From Staphylococcus chromogenes (lineage in GTDB: Bacteria; Bacillota; Bacilli; Staphylococcales; Staphylococcaceae): 64,000 nucleotides of DNA. The position numbers and the translations under genes were made by a program. The notes beneath the pieces were generated by a model. That model saw nothing but the letters and a program-made list of their open reading frames with translations, was not told the origin of the DNA and did not search any database. The stretch is taken from assembly GCF_029024625.1 (NCBI RefSeq), contig NZ_CP118953.1, positions 1,736,001-1,800,000 of the forward strand, written 5' to 3'. Of the stretch, positions 41,117 to 50,355 are shown piece by piece. The number at the start of each line of letters is the position of its first letter. Position 1 is the stretch's first letter.

Positions 41117-42322
41117 ATGAATAAACAAAAAGTTGTATTAGCATACTCAGGCGGTCTTGATACGAGCGTGGCCGTTCAATGGTTGATTGATCAAGGTTAT
41201 GAAGTTGTCGCTTGCTGCTTAGATGTTGGCGAGGGCAAAGATTTAGATGTTGTCTATCAAAAAGCACTCGATATGGGAGCGGTCGAGTCACATGTGATTG
41301 ATGCCACAAAAGAATTTAGTGAAGATTACGTCGGCTATGCGATTAAAGGTAATTTAATGTATGAACAAGCTTATCCTTTAGTTTCTGCTTTATCTCGTCC
41401 GTTAATTTCTAAAAAGCTTGTTGAAATCGCACATGAAACTCAAGCAGATGCCATTGCTCATGGTTGTACAGGTAAAGGAAATGACCAAGTTCGATTTGAA
41501 GTCGCTATTAAAGCATTAGACCCTAAACTTAAAGTGATCGCACCTGTAAGAGAATGGGGTTGGAGCCGTGAAGAAGAAATTGATTATGCAAAAAAACATA
41601 ATATTCCTGTACCAATTGGAAAAGAATCACCTTATTCTATCGACCAAAACTTATGGGGACGTAGTAATGAATGCGGTGTATTAGAAGATCCATTTGTGGC
41701 ACCTCCAAAAGATGCCTTTGACTTAACAAATGAGTTAGAAGATACACCAGACACACCTGATGAATTGCTTATAACATTTCATAAAGGTTTGCCAACACAT
41801 ATTGACGGCCAGGCTTTCGAATTAGATGATTTGATTCTACATTTAAATCAAGTCGCTGGGAAACATGGCATTGGACGTATTGACCATATTGAAAATAGAT
41901 TAGTAGGTATTAAATCACGTGAAGTATATGAAACACCTGGTGCTGAAGTTATTTTAAAAGCGCATAAAGCTTTAGAGTCTATCACATTGACAAAAGACGT
42001 CGCGCATTTCAAACCTATCATCGAAAAGCAATTTGCTGAACAAGTGTACAATGGTCTATGGTTTTCTCCGTTAACAGATGCACTCAAAGTGTTTGTAGAC
42101 CAAACGCAAGAACATGTCACTGGTGAAGTACGTGTCAAATTGTTCAAGGGTCATGCTATCGCCAATGGAAGAAAATCAGACTATACATTATATAATGAAG
42201 AACTTGCGACTTATACTAAGGAAGATGCATTTAATCAATCATCTGCTGTAGGATTTATCGATATTTATGGATTGCCTACTAAAGTTAACGCAATGCAAAA
42301 TGGAGGGTATCAAAATGACTAA
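41117..42322 (+). CDS. argG: Argininosuccinate synthase
   Basis: This 401-residue enzyme joins citrulline and aspartate using ATP. The PP-loop is AYSGGLDTS at residues 9-17, and [13 protein letters not shown] and the [14 protein letters not shown] segment are typical. The frame is open 12 codons upstream, but GAGGGGGAA before ATG 41117 and the S. aureus length fix this start. argH begins eight bases before its stop. Confidence 0.96.
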   Translation: MNKQKVVLAYSGGLDTSVAVQWLIDQGYEVVACCLDVGEGKDLDVVYQKALDMGAVESHVIDATKEFSEDYVGYAIKGNLMYEQAYPLVSALSRPLISKKLVEIAHETQADAIAHGCTGKGNDQVRFEVAIKALDPKLKVIAPVREWGWSREEEIDYAKKHNIPVPIGKESPYSIDQNLWGRSNECGVLEDPFVAPPKDAFDLTNELEDTPDTPDELLITFHKGLPTHIDGQAFELDDLILHLNQVAGKHGIGRIDHIENRLVGIKSREVYETPGAEVILKAHKALESITLTKDVAHFKPIIEKQFAEQVYNGLWFSPLTDALKVFVDQTQEHVTGEVRVKLFKGHAIANGRKSDYTLYNEELATYTKEDAFNQSSAVGFIDIYGLPTKVNAMQNGGYQND

Positions 42323-43688
42323 AAAAGCTTGGGGCGGTCGTTTTGAAGAGAAACCAGAAGATTGGGTCGATGCATTTAATGCATCGATTCACTTCGATCA
42401 AACATTAATTGATGAGGATATTCAAGGAAGTATTGCTCATGCAACGATGTTGAGTCATAAAGGGATACTTACTGAAAATGAATGCCAATCAATTGTCCAA
42501 GGTTTACAAGAGATTCAAAAGGATTTTCATGAGGGTCATATTCAATTTCAAGCCTCACTCGAAGATATCCATCTCAATATTGAACATGAGTTAATCACAC
42601 GTATCGGGGCTGTTGGCGGAAAGTTACACACTGGCCGTAGCCGTAACGACCAAGTTGCGACGGATATGCACCTTTATACAAAAAAAGAAGTTCAAAATCT
42701 TATCGCATCCATTCAATCATTCCAAAAAACCATTGTTCATTTAGCAGACGAACACGTCGACACTATCATGCCTGGTTATACGCATTTGCAACGTGCTCAG
42801 CCTATTTCCTTTGCACATCATATTATGACGTATTTTTGGATGTTGGAGCGCGATAAAGGACGTTTTCAGGATGCATTGAAGCGGATTGATATTTCTCCCC
42901 TCGGTGCGGCGGCATTAAGTGGAACAACTTATCCTATTGATCGCCATGAAACACAACAGTTATTAGGTTTTGCTTCGTTATACGAAAACAGTTTAGATGC
43001 GGTGAGTGACCGAGATTATATTGTTGAAACATTACATGCGATAAGTCTGACAATGGTTCATTTATCCCGTTTCGCTGAAGAGATTATCTTTTGGTCCTCA
43101 GAAGAAGCTCAATTTGTGGCATTATCAGATGCCTTTTCTACAGGTTCATCCATCATGCCTCAGAAAAAAAATCCTGACATGGCTGAATTGATTCGTGGTA
43201 AAGTCGGTCGAACAACCGGACATTTAATGAGCATGTTGATGACATTGAAAGGGCTGCCTCTTGCCTATAATAAAGATATGCAAGAAGATAAAGAAGGCCT
43301 ATTTGATGCCCTTCATACATTGAAAGGCTCCTTGCGTATTTTTGAGGGCATGTTAGGTAGTATGACTGTAAACACTGAGCGATTAACCCAAACTGTTCAA
43401 AAAGATTTTTCAAATGCCACAGAATTGGCAGACTACCTTGTAATGAAAGGCATCCCTTTTAGAGAAGCTCATGAAATTGTTGGGAAAATTGTATTATGGT
43501 CCATTCAAAATGATCTTTATTTATTAGATGTCCCTCTTGAAGTCTATCAACAACATCATGCTTCTATTGAGAAAGATATCTATCATTATCTTCATCCATC
43601 AGAAGCGGTCAAACGTCGTAAAAGCTATGGTTCTACTGGTCAAGAGTCCGTAAAACATCAAATCTCTGTTGCAAAAACATTAATTTAA
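42315..43688 (+). CDS. argH: Argininosuccinate lyase
   Basis: The 457-residue fumarase-superfamily enzyme cleaves argininosuccinate to arginine and fumarate. The family signature [12 protein letters not shown] is near residue 280, with the HTGRSRNDQ substrate loop near 110. The start ATG 42315 follows GGAGGG and lies within the end of argG (8-base overlap); an earlier in-frame start lies deeper inside argG and has no SD. It is the final step of the arginine pathway. Confidence 0.96.
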   Translation: MTKKAWGGRFEEKPEDWVDAFNASIHFDQTLIDEDIQGSIAHATMLSHKGILTENECQSIVQGLQEIQKDFHEGHIQFQASLEDIHLNIEHELITRIGAVGGKLHTGRSRNDQVATDMHLYTKKEVQNLIASIQSFQKTIVHLADEHVDTIMPGYTHLQRAQPISFAHHIMTYFWMLERDKGRFQDALKRIDISPLGAAALSGTTYPIDRHETQQLLGFASLYENSLDAVSDRDYIVETLHAISLTMVHLSRFAEEIIFWSSEEAQFVALSDAFSTGSSIMPQKKNPDMAELIRGKVGRTTGHLMSMLMTLKGLPLAYNKDMQEDKEGLFDALHTLKGSLRIFEGMLGSMTVNTERLTQTVQKDFSNATELADYLVMKGIPFREAHEIVGKIVLWSIQNDLYLLDVPLEVYQQHHASIEKDIYHYLHPSEAVKRRKSYGSTGQESVKHQISVAKTLI

Positions 43689-43700
43689 TATAAAGAGTTC

Positions 43701-43732
43701 AAAAGTTCTGTTAAATTTAGCAGAACTTTTTT
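43701..43732 (+). terminator. Terminator of argGH
   Basis: A 10-bp stem AAAAGTTCTG / CAGAACTTTT is followed by T. Confidence 0.8.
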
Positions 43733-43841
43733 AATTAGTTATTAATTTTTATAACATTCATTCAAATCTATTGTTATTATAATTTGTGTATTATAATTTA
43801 AGTAAGGAGTAATTATTACTTTAATAAAGGGAGGATTTACC

Positions 43842-44777
43842 ATGAAGCATTCCAAAGTTTTACTTTCTACAGGTTTAGCGACATCTTTAATTTTAGGTGG
43901 TGTGACAATGCCTCAACAAGCAAATGCCGGTTCAGTACAAAGTGCCTCACAACACCAACAAGCAACACCTCTATCTCCAAGTGTACATAATGTTTTAAAC
44001 AAAAAACATGTCACGATTGGTCATCGTGGCGCTAGCGGATATGCCCCTGAACATACTATCCCTTCTTACGATAAAAGCATTAATGAAATGGGTTCTGACT
44101 TTTTAGAAATTGATTTACAAATGACGAAAGACGGCCACCTCATTGCGATGCATGATGAAACTGTCGACCGCACAACGAACGGTACAGGTCGTGTAGATCA
44201 ATATACCCTCGCACAACTCAAAAAATTGGACGCCGGTTCTTGGTTTAATAAAGCGCACCCTGAATACAAAAATCCTAAATACGTTGGACAAAAAGTACTA
44301 ACACTCGATGAAATCTTCCAACGTTATGGTACACGGACTAACTATTACATCGAAACGAAATCACCAGAAGTTTATCCTGGCATGGAAGAAAAATTACTGC
44401 AAACAATGCATAAATATGGATTGGATAAGAAAAACCAACTTACGAATGGGAAAGTCGTCATTCAGTCCTTCTCACAAGCAAGCTTACAAAAAACACACCG
44501 TTTAAATCCTTATATCCCTTTAATTCAATTGACTGATTTAGGTCAATTGCAAACAATGACTGAAAAAGATTTACAAAATGTGAAAAGTTATGCTGTCGGC
44601 ATTGGACCAGATTATCATGATTTAAATGCGAAAAACACAAAGCACTTAAGAGAACTCGGCTTTTACATTCATCCTTATACAGTGAATACGCTCGCTGATA
44701 TGAAGCGATTAAACAAATATGGCGTAACAGGAGTTTTCACGAATTACCCTGATGTATATAGTCAACTTATTAAATAA
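43842..44777 (+). CDS. glpQ: Secreted glycerophosphodiester phosphodiesterase GlpQ
   Basis: The 311-residue protein has a signal peptide (basic start, hydrophobic 7-20) with probable cleavage after QANA at residue 29. The GDPD domain shows HRGASGYAPEHT with H61, EID at 89-91, and H104 in MHDETVDRTT. It releases glycerol-3-phosphate from glycerophosphodiesters outside the cell, for phosphate or carbon. AAAGGGAGG is seven bases before the ATG. It is transcribed alone, convergent with gudB. Confidence 0.93.
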   Translation: MKHSKVLLSTGLATSLILGGVTMPQQANAGSVQSASQHQQATPLSPSVHNVLNKKHVTIGHRGASGYAPEHTIPSYDKSINEMGSDFLEIDLQMTKDGHLIAMHDETVDRTTNGTGRVDQYTLAQLKKLDAGSWFNKAHPEYKNPKYVGQKVLTLDEIFQRYGTRTNYYIETKSPEVYPGMEEKLLQTMHKYGLDKKNQLTNGKVVIQSFSQASLQKTHRLNPYIPLIQLTDLGQLQTMTEKDLQNVKSYAVGIGPDYHDLNAKNTKHLRELGFYIHPYTVNTLADMKRLNKYGVTGVFTNYPDVYSQLIK

Positions 44778-44785
44778 ATTCAAAA

Positions 44786-44815
44786 AACACGCAAAGTTCA
44801 TGAACTTTGCGTGTT
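44786..44815. terminator. Bidirectional terminator between glpQ and gudB
   Basis: A perfect 30-bp palindrome (14-bp arms) ends convergent glpQ and gudB; the stronger T run is on the minus strand. Confidence 0.85.
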
Positions 44816-44829
44816 ACTATATTTTTATA

Positions 44830-46074
44830 TTACGCCCAACCACGATAACGTGCTGCTTCTGCTGTACGTTTAATACCAACGATATATGCTGCTAAACGCA
44901 TGTCGATTTTACGATTTTGAGAAAGATTGTAAATCGTATCGAAGGCACTGACTAATTTTTCACGTAATTTTTCGTTAACTTCTTCTTCTGTCCAGTAGTA
45001 GCCTGTATTATTTTGTACCCATTCAAAATAAGAAACGGTTACGCCCCCTGCGCTGGCTAATACGTCAGGAACAAGCAGTACACCACGATCTGTTAAAATT
45101 TTTGTTGCTTCAGGAGTTGTCGGTCCATTTGCAGCTTCGACAACAATTTCAGCTTTAATATCGTGTGCATTATCTTCTGTAATTTGGTTCGCAATGGCTG
45201 CTGGTACTAAAATATCACAGTCTAGTTCGAATAATTCTTTATTAGAAATCGTATCTTCAAATAAGTTCGTTACTGTACCAAAACTATCACGACGATCTAA
45301 TAAATAATCAATATCTAGGCCTTCAGGATCATGTAATGCACCGTATGCATCTGAAATCCCTACAATTTTAGCGCCTTGATCATATAAGAATTTCGCAAGG
45401 AAACTACCTGCGTTACCAAACCCTTGAATCACAATACGAGAACCTTTAATCGTTTTACTACGGCGTTTTGCTGCTTCTTCAATTGCGATAACAACACCTA
45501 ATGCTGTAGAACGGTCACGCCCTTGTGAACCCCCAAGGACAATTGGTTTACCTGTAATAAAACCTGGTGAGTTAAATTCATCCATTTGGCTGTATTCATC
45601 CATCATCCAAGCCATAATTTGAGAATTTGTAAAAACATCCGGCGCCGGGATGTCTTTTGTTGGCCCAACGATTTGTGAGATTGCACGTACATACCCTCTA
45701 GACAGACGTTCTACTTCATGGATGCTCATTTGACGAGGGTCACACACAATTCCCCCTTTACCGCCACCATAAGGTAAGTTCACAATACCGCATTTTAATG
45801 TCATCCACATAGATAACGCTTTTACTTCTTCTTCATCAACATCTGGATGAAAACGTACCCCACCTTTAGTTGGTCCAACCGCATCATTATGTTGCGCACG
45901 ATATCCTGTAAACGTTTTTACTGTACCGTCATCCATTTTAACTGGAATTCGAACAGTTAAAAATCGTAATGGTTCTTTAATTAACTCATACATACCATCA
46001 TCGAAACCTAATTTGTGCATCGCTTCTTTGATGATACCTTGAGTTGACGTCACTAGATTATTTTTTTCAGCCAT
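44830..46074 (-). CDS. gudB: NAD-specific glutamate dehydrogenase
   Basis: This 414-residue hexameric enzyme oxidises glutamate to 2-oxoglutarate and ammonia. The Lys of PYGGGKGGIVCDP is catalytic, the substrate region is GPTKGGVRFHPD, and the NAD fold shows IVIQGFGNAGSF. It completes the route from proline, ornithine and arginine into the TCA cycle after RocD and RocA, whose genes lie upstream on the same strand. A cre site (46101-46114) overlaps the start of transcription predicted from an extended -10 at 46121-46126. Confidence 0.94.
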   Translation of the reverse strand: MAEKNNLVTSTQGIIKEAMHKLGFDDGMYELIKEPLRFLTVRIPVKMDDGTVKTFTGYRAQHNDAVGPTKGGVRFHPDVDEEEVKALSMWMTLKCGIVNLPYGGGKGGIVCDPRQMSIHEVERLSRGYVRAISQIVGPTKDIPAPDVFTNSQIMAWMMDEYSQMDEFNSPGFITGKPIVLGGSQGRDRSTALGVVIAIEEAAKRRSKTIKGSRIVIQGFGNAGSFLAKFLYDQGAKIVGISDAYGALHDPEGLDIDYLLDRRDSFGTVTNLFEDTISNKELFELDCDILVPAAIANQITEDNAHDIKAEIVVEAANGPTTPEATKILTDRGVLLVPDVLASAGGVTVSYFEWVQNNTGYYWTEEEVNEKLREKLVSAFDTIYNLSQNRKIDMRLAAYIVGIKRTAEAARYRGWA

Positions 46075-46100
46075 GATCCATTTCGCCTCTTTTTCCTACA

Positions 46101-46114
46101 TGTTTTCGCTTACA
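46101..46114 (-). promoter_or_regulatory. cre site (CcpA) at gudB
   Basis: Minus strand TGTAAGCGAAAACA fits TGWAANCGNTNWCA at 13 of 14 positions and lies just after an extended -10 (TGTTACAAT). CcpA repression of gudB by glucose is known in S. aureus. Confidence 0.7.
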
Positions 46115-46234
46115 TAAGTCATTGTAACATAAGCTATTCTTTTTTAAAGCCTTTTCGCCTATGGTAAAAGGATAATCATTTTTTATAAATTTGAGGTCAT
46201 AAAATTCACTTTAAAATATGAAATTTAAAACTTA

Positions 46235-47434
46235 TTAGGCCTCAGAAAAAACCTTTTTCACTTTATCAATTGCAAAATCTAGTTCTTCTTTCGTAATGAT
46301 TAATGGAGGTGCGAAACGAATAACTGTATCATGTGTTTCTTTACATAAAATACCCTCTTCTTTTAAGCGTTCGCAATATGGACGTGCATTTTCATGTAAT
46401 TCAACACCAATAAATAACCCACGGCCACGTACTTCTTTAATCGATGGGTGATCTATTTCAAGTAATGCTTTTTTGAAATATTCGCCAAGTTCTTGAGAGC
46501 GTCCTGGTAAGTCTTCGTCAACAATCACATCTAATGCTGCAATAGACGCCGCACATGCAAGTGGATTGCCTCCAAAAGTTGATCCGTGAGAGCCAGGTGT
46601 AAATACATCAAGTACCTCTTTATCCGCAAGTACCACAGAAATTGGGAAGACACCGCCACCTAAAGCTTTTCCTAAAATATAAACATCTGGTTTAACCTCA
46701 TCCCAATCTGTGGCAAATAGTTTTCCTGTGCGCCCTAATCCTGCTTGAATCTCGTCAGCAATAAATAAGACATTATGCTCATCACATAACTCACGCACTT
46801 GTTTTAAGTAACCTTCAGGTGGTATATTAATGCCGGCTTCCCCTTGGATTGGCTCAATTAAAACCGCAGCAGTATTTTCATTGATAACTTCTTTTAATTG
46901 TTCAATGTTGCCGAATTCAACATTTGTAAACCCTTCTAATAAAGGACCATATCCACGTTGATACTCTTTTTCGGAAGAGAGTGAGACAGGTGCCATCGTA
47001 CGTCCATGGAAGTTACCTACCATTGCCACAATTTCAGCATCATTCGGCTTAATTCCTTTGACATCATACGCCCAACGACGTGCTGCTTTTAAAGCCGTTT
47101 CTACCGCTTCTGCTCCTGTATTCATTGGTAATGCTTTTTCTTTACCAGACAGTTTACAAATTTTTTCATACCATTCCCCTAAGTTTGCGCTATGGAAGGC
47201 ACGGGAAACAAGCGTCACTTTGTCTGCTTGATCTTTTAATGCTTGAATGATTTTAGGATGTCTATGTCCTTGGTTCACTGCAGAATAAGCAGCAAGCATA
47301 TCCATATATTTGTTGCCTTCAGGGTCTTTCACCCAGACACCCTCTGCTTCCGAAATGACAATTGGTAGTGGTAAATAGTTATGCGCCCCATAATGATTTG
47401 TTAATTCAATAATTTGTTCTGATTTTGTTGTCAC
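46235..47434 (-). CDS. rocD: Ornithine aminotransferase
   Basis: The 399-residue PLP class III aminotransferase converts ornithine and 2-oxoglutarate to glutamate semialdehyde (P5C) and glutamate. The PLP lysine is in [10 protein letters not shown], the aspartate in [14 protein letters not shown]. It starts with GTG at 47434 after AAAGGGGCG. This SD carries a seven-base match to the RsaE C-rich motif. The leader upstream can fold into a two-stem structure (47461-47538). It sits between rocA and gudB, so P5C made here is oxidised by RocA. Confidence 0.95.
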   Translation of the reverse strand: MTTKSEQIIELTNHYGAHNYLPLPIVISEAEGVWVKDPEGNKYMDMLAAYSAVNQGHRHPKIIQALKDQADKVTLVSRAFHSANLGEWYEKICKLSGKEKALPMNTGAEAVETALKAARRWAYDVKGIKPNDAEIVAMVGNFHGRTMAPVSLSSEKEYQRGYGPLLEGFTNVEFGNIEQLKEVINENTAAVLIEPIQGEAGINIPPEGYLKQVRELCDEHNVLFIADEIQAGLGRTGKLFATDWDEVKPDVYILGKALGGGVFPISVVLADKEVLDVFTPGSHGSTFGGNPLACAASIAALDVIVDEDLPGRSQELGEYFKKALLEIDHPSIKEVRGRGLFIGVELHENARPYCERLKEEGILCKETHDTVIRFAPPLIITKEELDFAIDKVKKVFSEA

Positions 47435-47460
47435 AATAAACGCCCCTTTATATGAAATTA

Positions 47461-47538
47461 TAGGGTAAACCTATCTCGTATTACATTTCAAATCAAACTT
47501 CCGTTTCATCTGAATGCATCTATGAATGGCTTACCCTA
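47461..47538 (-). promoter_or_regulatory. Structured leader of rocD
   Basis: On the minus strand TAGGGTAAGCC (47538-47528) and GGTTTACCCTA (47471-47461) pair as an 11-bp stem with one G-U. They enclose a hairpin with arms 47513-47503 and 47498-47488 and a GGAA loop (10 of 11 pairs). It ends about 15 bases before the SD. I do not recognise a known riboswitch. Confidence 0.45.
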
Positions 47539-47657
47539 CCTTACGTACATAAAGTATTACATCGCCAAATGGTGATTCGCCTGCGTTCTCTTTAAAAACG
47601 TATTGGCATCTTGTACACACTTTGAGACTTTATGCATATTATTCAATTCTTTATTTT

Positions 47658-49202
47658 TTATAAATGTTCAGACACTGTACGTCCTTGCATATGAAGTACT
47701 AAATAATCTGGTCCACCCGCTTTAGAATCTGTACCTGACATTTTGAACCCACCAAATGGTTGATATCCAACAACAGCGCCTGTACAGCCACGGTTGAAGT
47801 ACAAGTTACCCACCATAAAGTCACGACGCGCTTGCTCTAACTTCATACGGTTGTTTGAGATAACTGCACCTGTTAAACCATATTCAGTGTCATTCGCCAC
47901 ATCGATAGCTTCATCGAAATCTTTCACTTTTGAGAAACCAACGACAGGTCCGAAAATTTCTTCTTGCATAATGCGTGAATTTGGATCTAAATCAGCAATA
48001 ACTGTTGGATGCACAAAGTTTCCTTTTTCTTCGTCAGTGTTACCACCAGTTACAATGCGACCTTCTTCTTTACCAATTTCAATGTATTTTTTAATTTTAT
48101 CTAGTGATTTTTGGTCAATAACTGGACCTACATATGTGTCTGGATCAGCTGCATTGCCGACTTTAATTTTTTCAGTTTCAGTTTTAACGCGCTCTAACAA
48201 TTCATCATAAATGTCTTGGTGTGCAATGACGCGTGAACATGCAGAACATTTTTGCCCAGAGAAGCCAAATGCTGAGTACACAATCGCATCAGTTGCCACT
48301 TGTAAATCTGCTTCATTATCAACGATAATCGCATCTTTACCGCCCATTTCAGCAATGACACGTTTGATATGATTTTGTCCTTCTTGAATCACTGCCGCTT
48401 TTTGAATAATTTCTTTACCTACATTTTTAGAACCTGTAAATGAAATTAAGCCCACGTCTTTATTTTCAATTAAGAAGTCACCAATTTCACTTGATGAGCC
48501 CGGAATCCAGTTGACTACCCCTTTAGGTAATCCTGCTTCTTCAAGCACTTCCATAAATTTATAAGAAATAATTGGTGTATTTGAAGAAGGTTTTAATAAT
48601 ACTGTATTACCTGTTACTACTGGTGCTGCAGTTGTTCCTGCCATAATCGCATAAGCAAAGTTCCATGGTGAAATGACCACACTTACACCAATTGGAAGAT
48701 AATCGAATTGATTATATTCTCCTGGTCGGCTATTTACTTTTTTACCGTCTTTTAATTCGAGCATTTGACGACCATAATATTCCATAAAATCAATAGCTTC
48801 TGCAGTATCTGCATCTGCCTCTTTCCATGGTTTTCCGCCTTCTTTAGATAATAGCGCTGAAAATTCATGTTTACGTTTACGTGTTAATTCGGCAGCACGG
48901 AATAAAATATTCGCACGTACTTTTGGATCTACATTTCTCCATGTTTTAAACGCTTCTTTAGCTGCTTCTAATGCTTTTTGAGCATGTTCTTTTGATGCTT
49001 TAGAGACATAACCAATTGTTTCTTCACGATTTGAAGGGTTATACACACGTGTTTTATCATCTGTATAGACGCGTTCTCCACCAATAATTAATGGATACTC
49101 TTGACCTAATTCGCGCTCAACTTTTTCTAATGCACGAAAATAAGCTTCGCGGTTCTCCTCTTTCGTAAAATCTGTAAATGGTTCGTGTTGATATGGAATC
49201 AT
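47658..49202 (-). CDS. rocA: 1-pyrroline-5-carboxylate dehydrogenase
   Basis: This 514-residue aldehyde dehydrogenase oxidises P5C/glutamate semialdehyde to glutamate with NAD+. The catalytic Cys is in [13 protein letters not shown], the Glu in [10 protein letters not shown], and [10 protein letters not shown] is the NAD site. It has only the P5CDH half, without proline dehydrogenase. AAGGGAGG precedes the ATG; the SD region AAACAAGGG complements RsaE. Its promoter carries a cre site. From memory, rocA is not next to rocD in S. aureus, so this linkage is a point of difference. Confidence 0.95.
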   Translation of the reverse strand: MIPYQHEPFTDFTKEENREAYFRALEKVERELGQEYPLIIGGERVYTDDKTRVYNPSNREETIGYVSKASKEHAQKALEAAKEAFKTWRNVDPKVRANILFRAAELTRKRKHEFSALLSKEGGKPWKEADADTAEAIDFMEYYGRQMLELKDGKKVNSRPGEYNQFDYLPIGVSVVISPWNFAYAIMAGTTAAPVVTGNTVLLKPSSNTPIISYKFMEVLEEAGLPKGVVNWIPGSSSEIGDFLIENKDVGLISFTGSKNVGKEIIQKAAVIQEGQNHIKRVIAEMGGKDAIIVDNEADLQVATDAIVYSAFGFSGQKCSACSRVIAHQDIYDELLERVKTETEKIKVGNAADPDTYVGPVIDQKSLDKIKKYIEIGKEEGRIVTGGNTDEEKGNFVHPTVIADLDPNSRIMQEEIFGPVVGFSKVKDFDEAIDVANDTEYGLTGAVISNNRMKLEQARRDFMVGNLYFNRGCTGAVVGYQPFGGFKMSGTDSKAGGPDYLVLHMQGRTVSEHL

Positions 49203-49358
49203 TTATAAATCCTCCCTTGTTTAATTTGAGAAAGCACTTACCTTTATCATGACATATCGCCTTTAGGAAGTAAAAGATTTTTTCAGTCTTTACTGAATTA
49301 TCACAATTTTCGTGGTAATTTGTATCTTCAACACTCTAAAGCGATTATATTGCTCGAA

Positions 49359-49372
49359 TTAAAGCGCTTTCA
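49359..49372 (-). promoter_or_regulatory. cre site (CcpA) at rocA
   Basis: Minus strand TGAAAGCGCTTTAA matches TGWAANCGNTNWCA at 13 of 14 positions, with a GCGC core, ten bases downstream of the -10. Confidence 0.8.
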
Positions 49373-49381
49373 TTTACAAGA

Positions 49382-49410
49382 ATTATAGCTTTTATTCAGG
49401 CTAAATTCAA
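49382..49410 (-). promoter_or_regulatory. Sigma-A promoter of rocA
   Basis: Minus strand: -35 TTGAAT (49405-49410), 17-bp spacer, -10 TATAAT (49382-49387). It is one of the best promoter matches in the window. Confidence 0.8.
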
Positions 49411-49493
49411 CCACTTTAAGCCAGTAAATTCAGACGCTTTTATTTCATTTATGCTCATTTTGCATTAATATACATCTATCAATTTTTATATAC

Positions 49494-49531
49494 AAAAAGA
49501 CCAAACGACGATTCATGTCATCTGGTCTTTT
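49494..49531 (-). terminator. Terminator of the S1-domain gene
   Basis: A 15-bp stem with G-U pairs (49495-49509 with 49517-49531) leads into a T run on the minus strand. Confidence 0.75.
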
Positions 49532-49533
49532 AA

Positions 49534-49920
49534 TTAATCGGCTTCGTCTTGCATTTGTCGCTTTGACTGTTTCACCCAATATGGCAAGCGTTCTTTTAAA
49601 GTTTGAAACCCATATGTTTCGGTCTCTTTAATTTCGTCCAATACTGAACGTTTTTCCTTTTTACGCTCATAATTTTTAAAGTAATCATTGTCTTTTAAAG
49701 ACAAATTCAGTTTACCTGATTCATCAATTGAAATGATTTTCGCCTTTACCGTTTGTCCTTGCGATAAAAGTTTTTTTAAATTATGCACATAATCATCCAT
49801 AACTTCTGAAATATGAATAAGTCCTTCAGTATTGTCAGGGGTTTCAACGAAAGCACCGTAGGGTTGAATACCAGTCACACGTACTTTTATGTGTTGACCA
49901 ACACGATACTGTTTTTTCAA
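49534..49920 (-). CDS. yugI: S1 RNA-binding domain protein (YugI / general stress protein 13)
   Basis: The 128-residue protein has one S1 domain (about residues 4-75: VGQHIKVRVTGIQPYGAFVE, GLIHISEV, KLNLSLKD) and a basic tail. Orthologues bind ribosomes or RNA; the pneumococcal and Listeria relatives act in virulence or stress. The start appears to be TTG at 49920 after AAGGGG; longer in-frame starts have no SD. It is monocistronic here. Confidence 0.85.
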   Translation of the reverse strand: MKKQYRVGQHIKVRVTGIQPYGAFVETPDNTEGLIHISEVMDDYVHNLKKLLSQGQTVKAKIISIDESGKLNLSLKDNDYFKNYERKKEKRSVLDEIKETETYGFQTLKERLPYWVKQSKRQMQDEAD

Positions 49921-50085
49921 CTTACATAACCCCTTATTTAATTTGAACTTCAACAGTATCATCATAGCATATATTTTTTAAGAATCCTAACCTTTTAGCA
50001 CGTGATTATTTAAAGCTCAAATCTATATCCATACGTTAAAAAAACAATTTTCTCAATTCTTCTACGTGTATCATGCAGTGCACAT

Positions 50086-50355
50086 CTATGAATGACCCGC
50101 TACCCAAGGACGTTGTGTAGAAGTGGGAGTTTTTCTTTTAGCTGGTAACGCTTCCTTTTTGACCACTCTTGGATTTTGTCCTTTTTCAATGCGTTGTTTT
50201 AAATTTGCATCCATTTTATACGTTTGAAAGGCCGTAAATTCACGCTTTGCAGTAGACTGACAAGTTGGGCATGTCGCTACTTCGTGAGAAATATTCATCG
50301 ATTGACGCAATGTAAACGACCCACACGTGGCGCATGTATAAGTATAGTTTGGCAT
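50086..50355 (-). CDS. FmdB-type zinc-ribbon protein
   Basis: The 89-residue protein has a CxxC pair at C8/C11 and another at C29/C32, the FmdB zinc ribbon, followed by a basic, Pro/Thr-rich tail. FmdB is annotated as a regulator in formamidase operons, although evidence is thin. It starts on the last base of fmdA (TAATG), so it is cotranslated with the amidase. Confidence 0.85.
   Translation of the reverse strand: MPNYTYTCATCGSFTLRQSMNISHEVATCPTCQSTAKREFTAFQTYKMDANLKQRIEKGQNPRVVKKEALPAKRKTPTSTQRPWVAGHS

Larger units (their letters stand above)
49203..49533. other. Upstream region of rocA
   Basis: The 331-bp region has the rocA promoter (49382-49410), a cre site (49359-49372), a predicted 170-nt leader with two small hairpins (49282-49297 and 49298-49318), and the terminator of the S1-domain gene (49494-49531). 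No ORF with an SD is seen. Confidence 0.65.

Noticed and set aside
46155..46185. CCTTTT/AAAAGG hairpin after rocD as a terminator
   Set aside because: The stem is six pairs and no T run follows on the minus strand.
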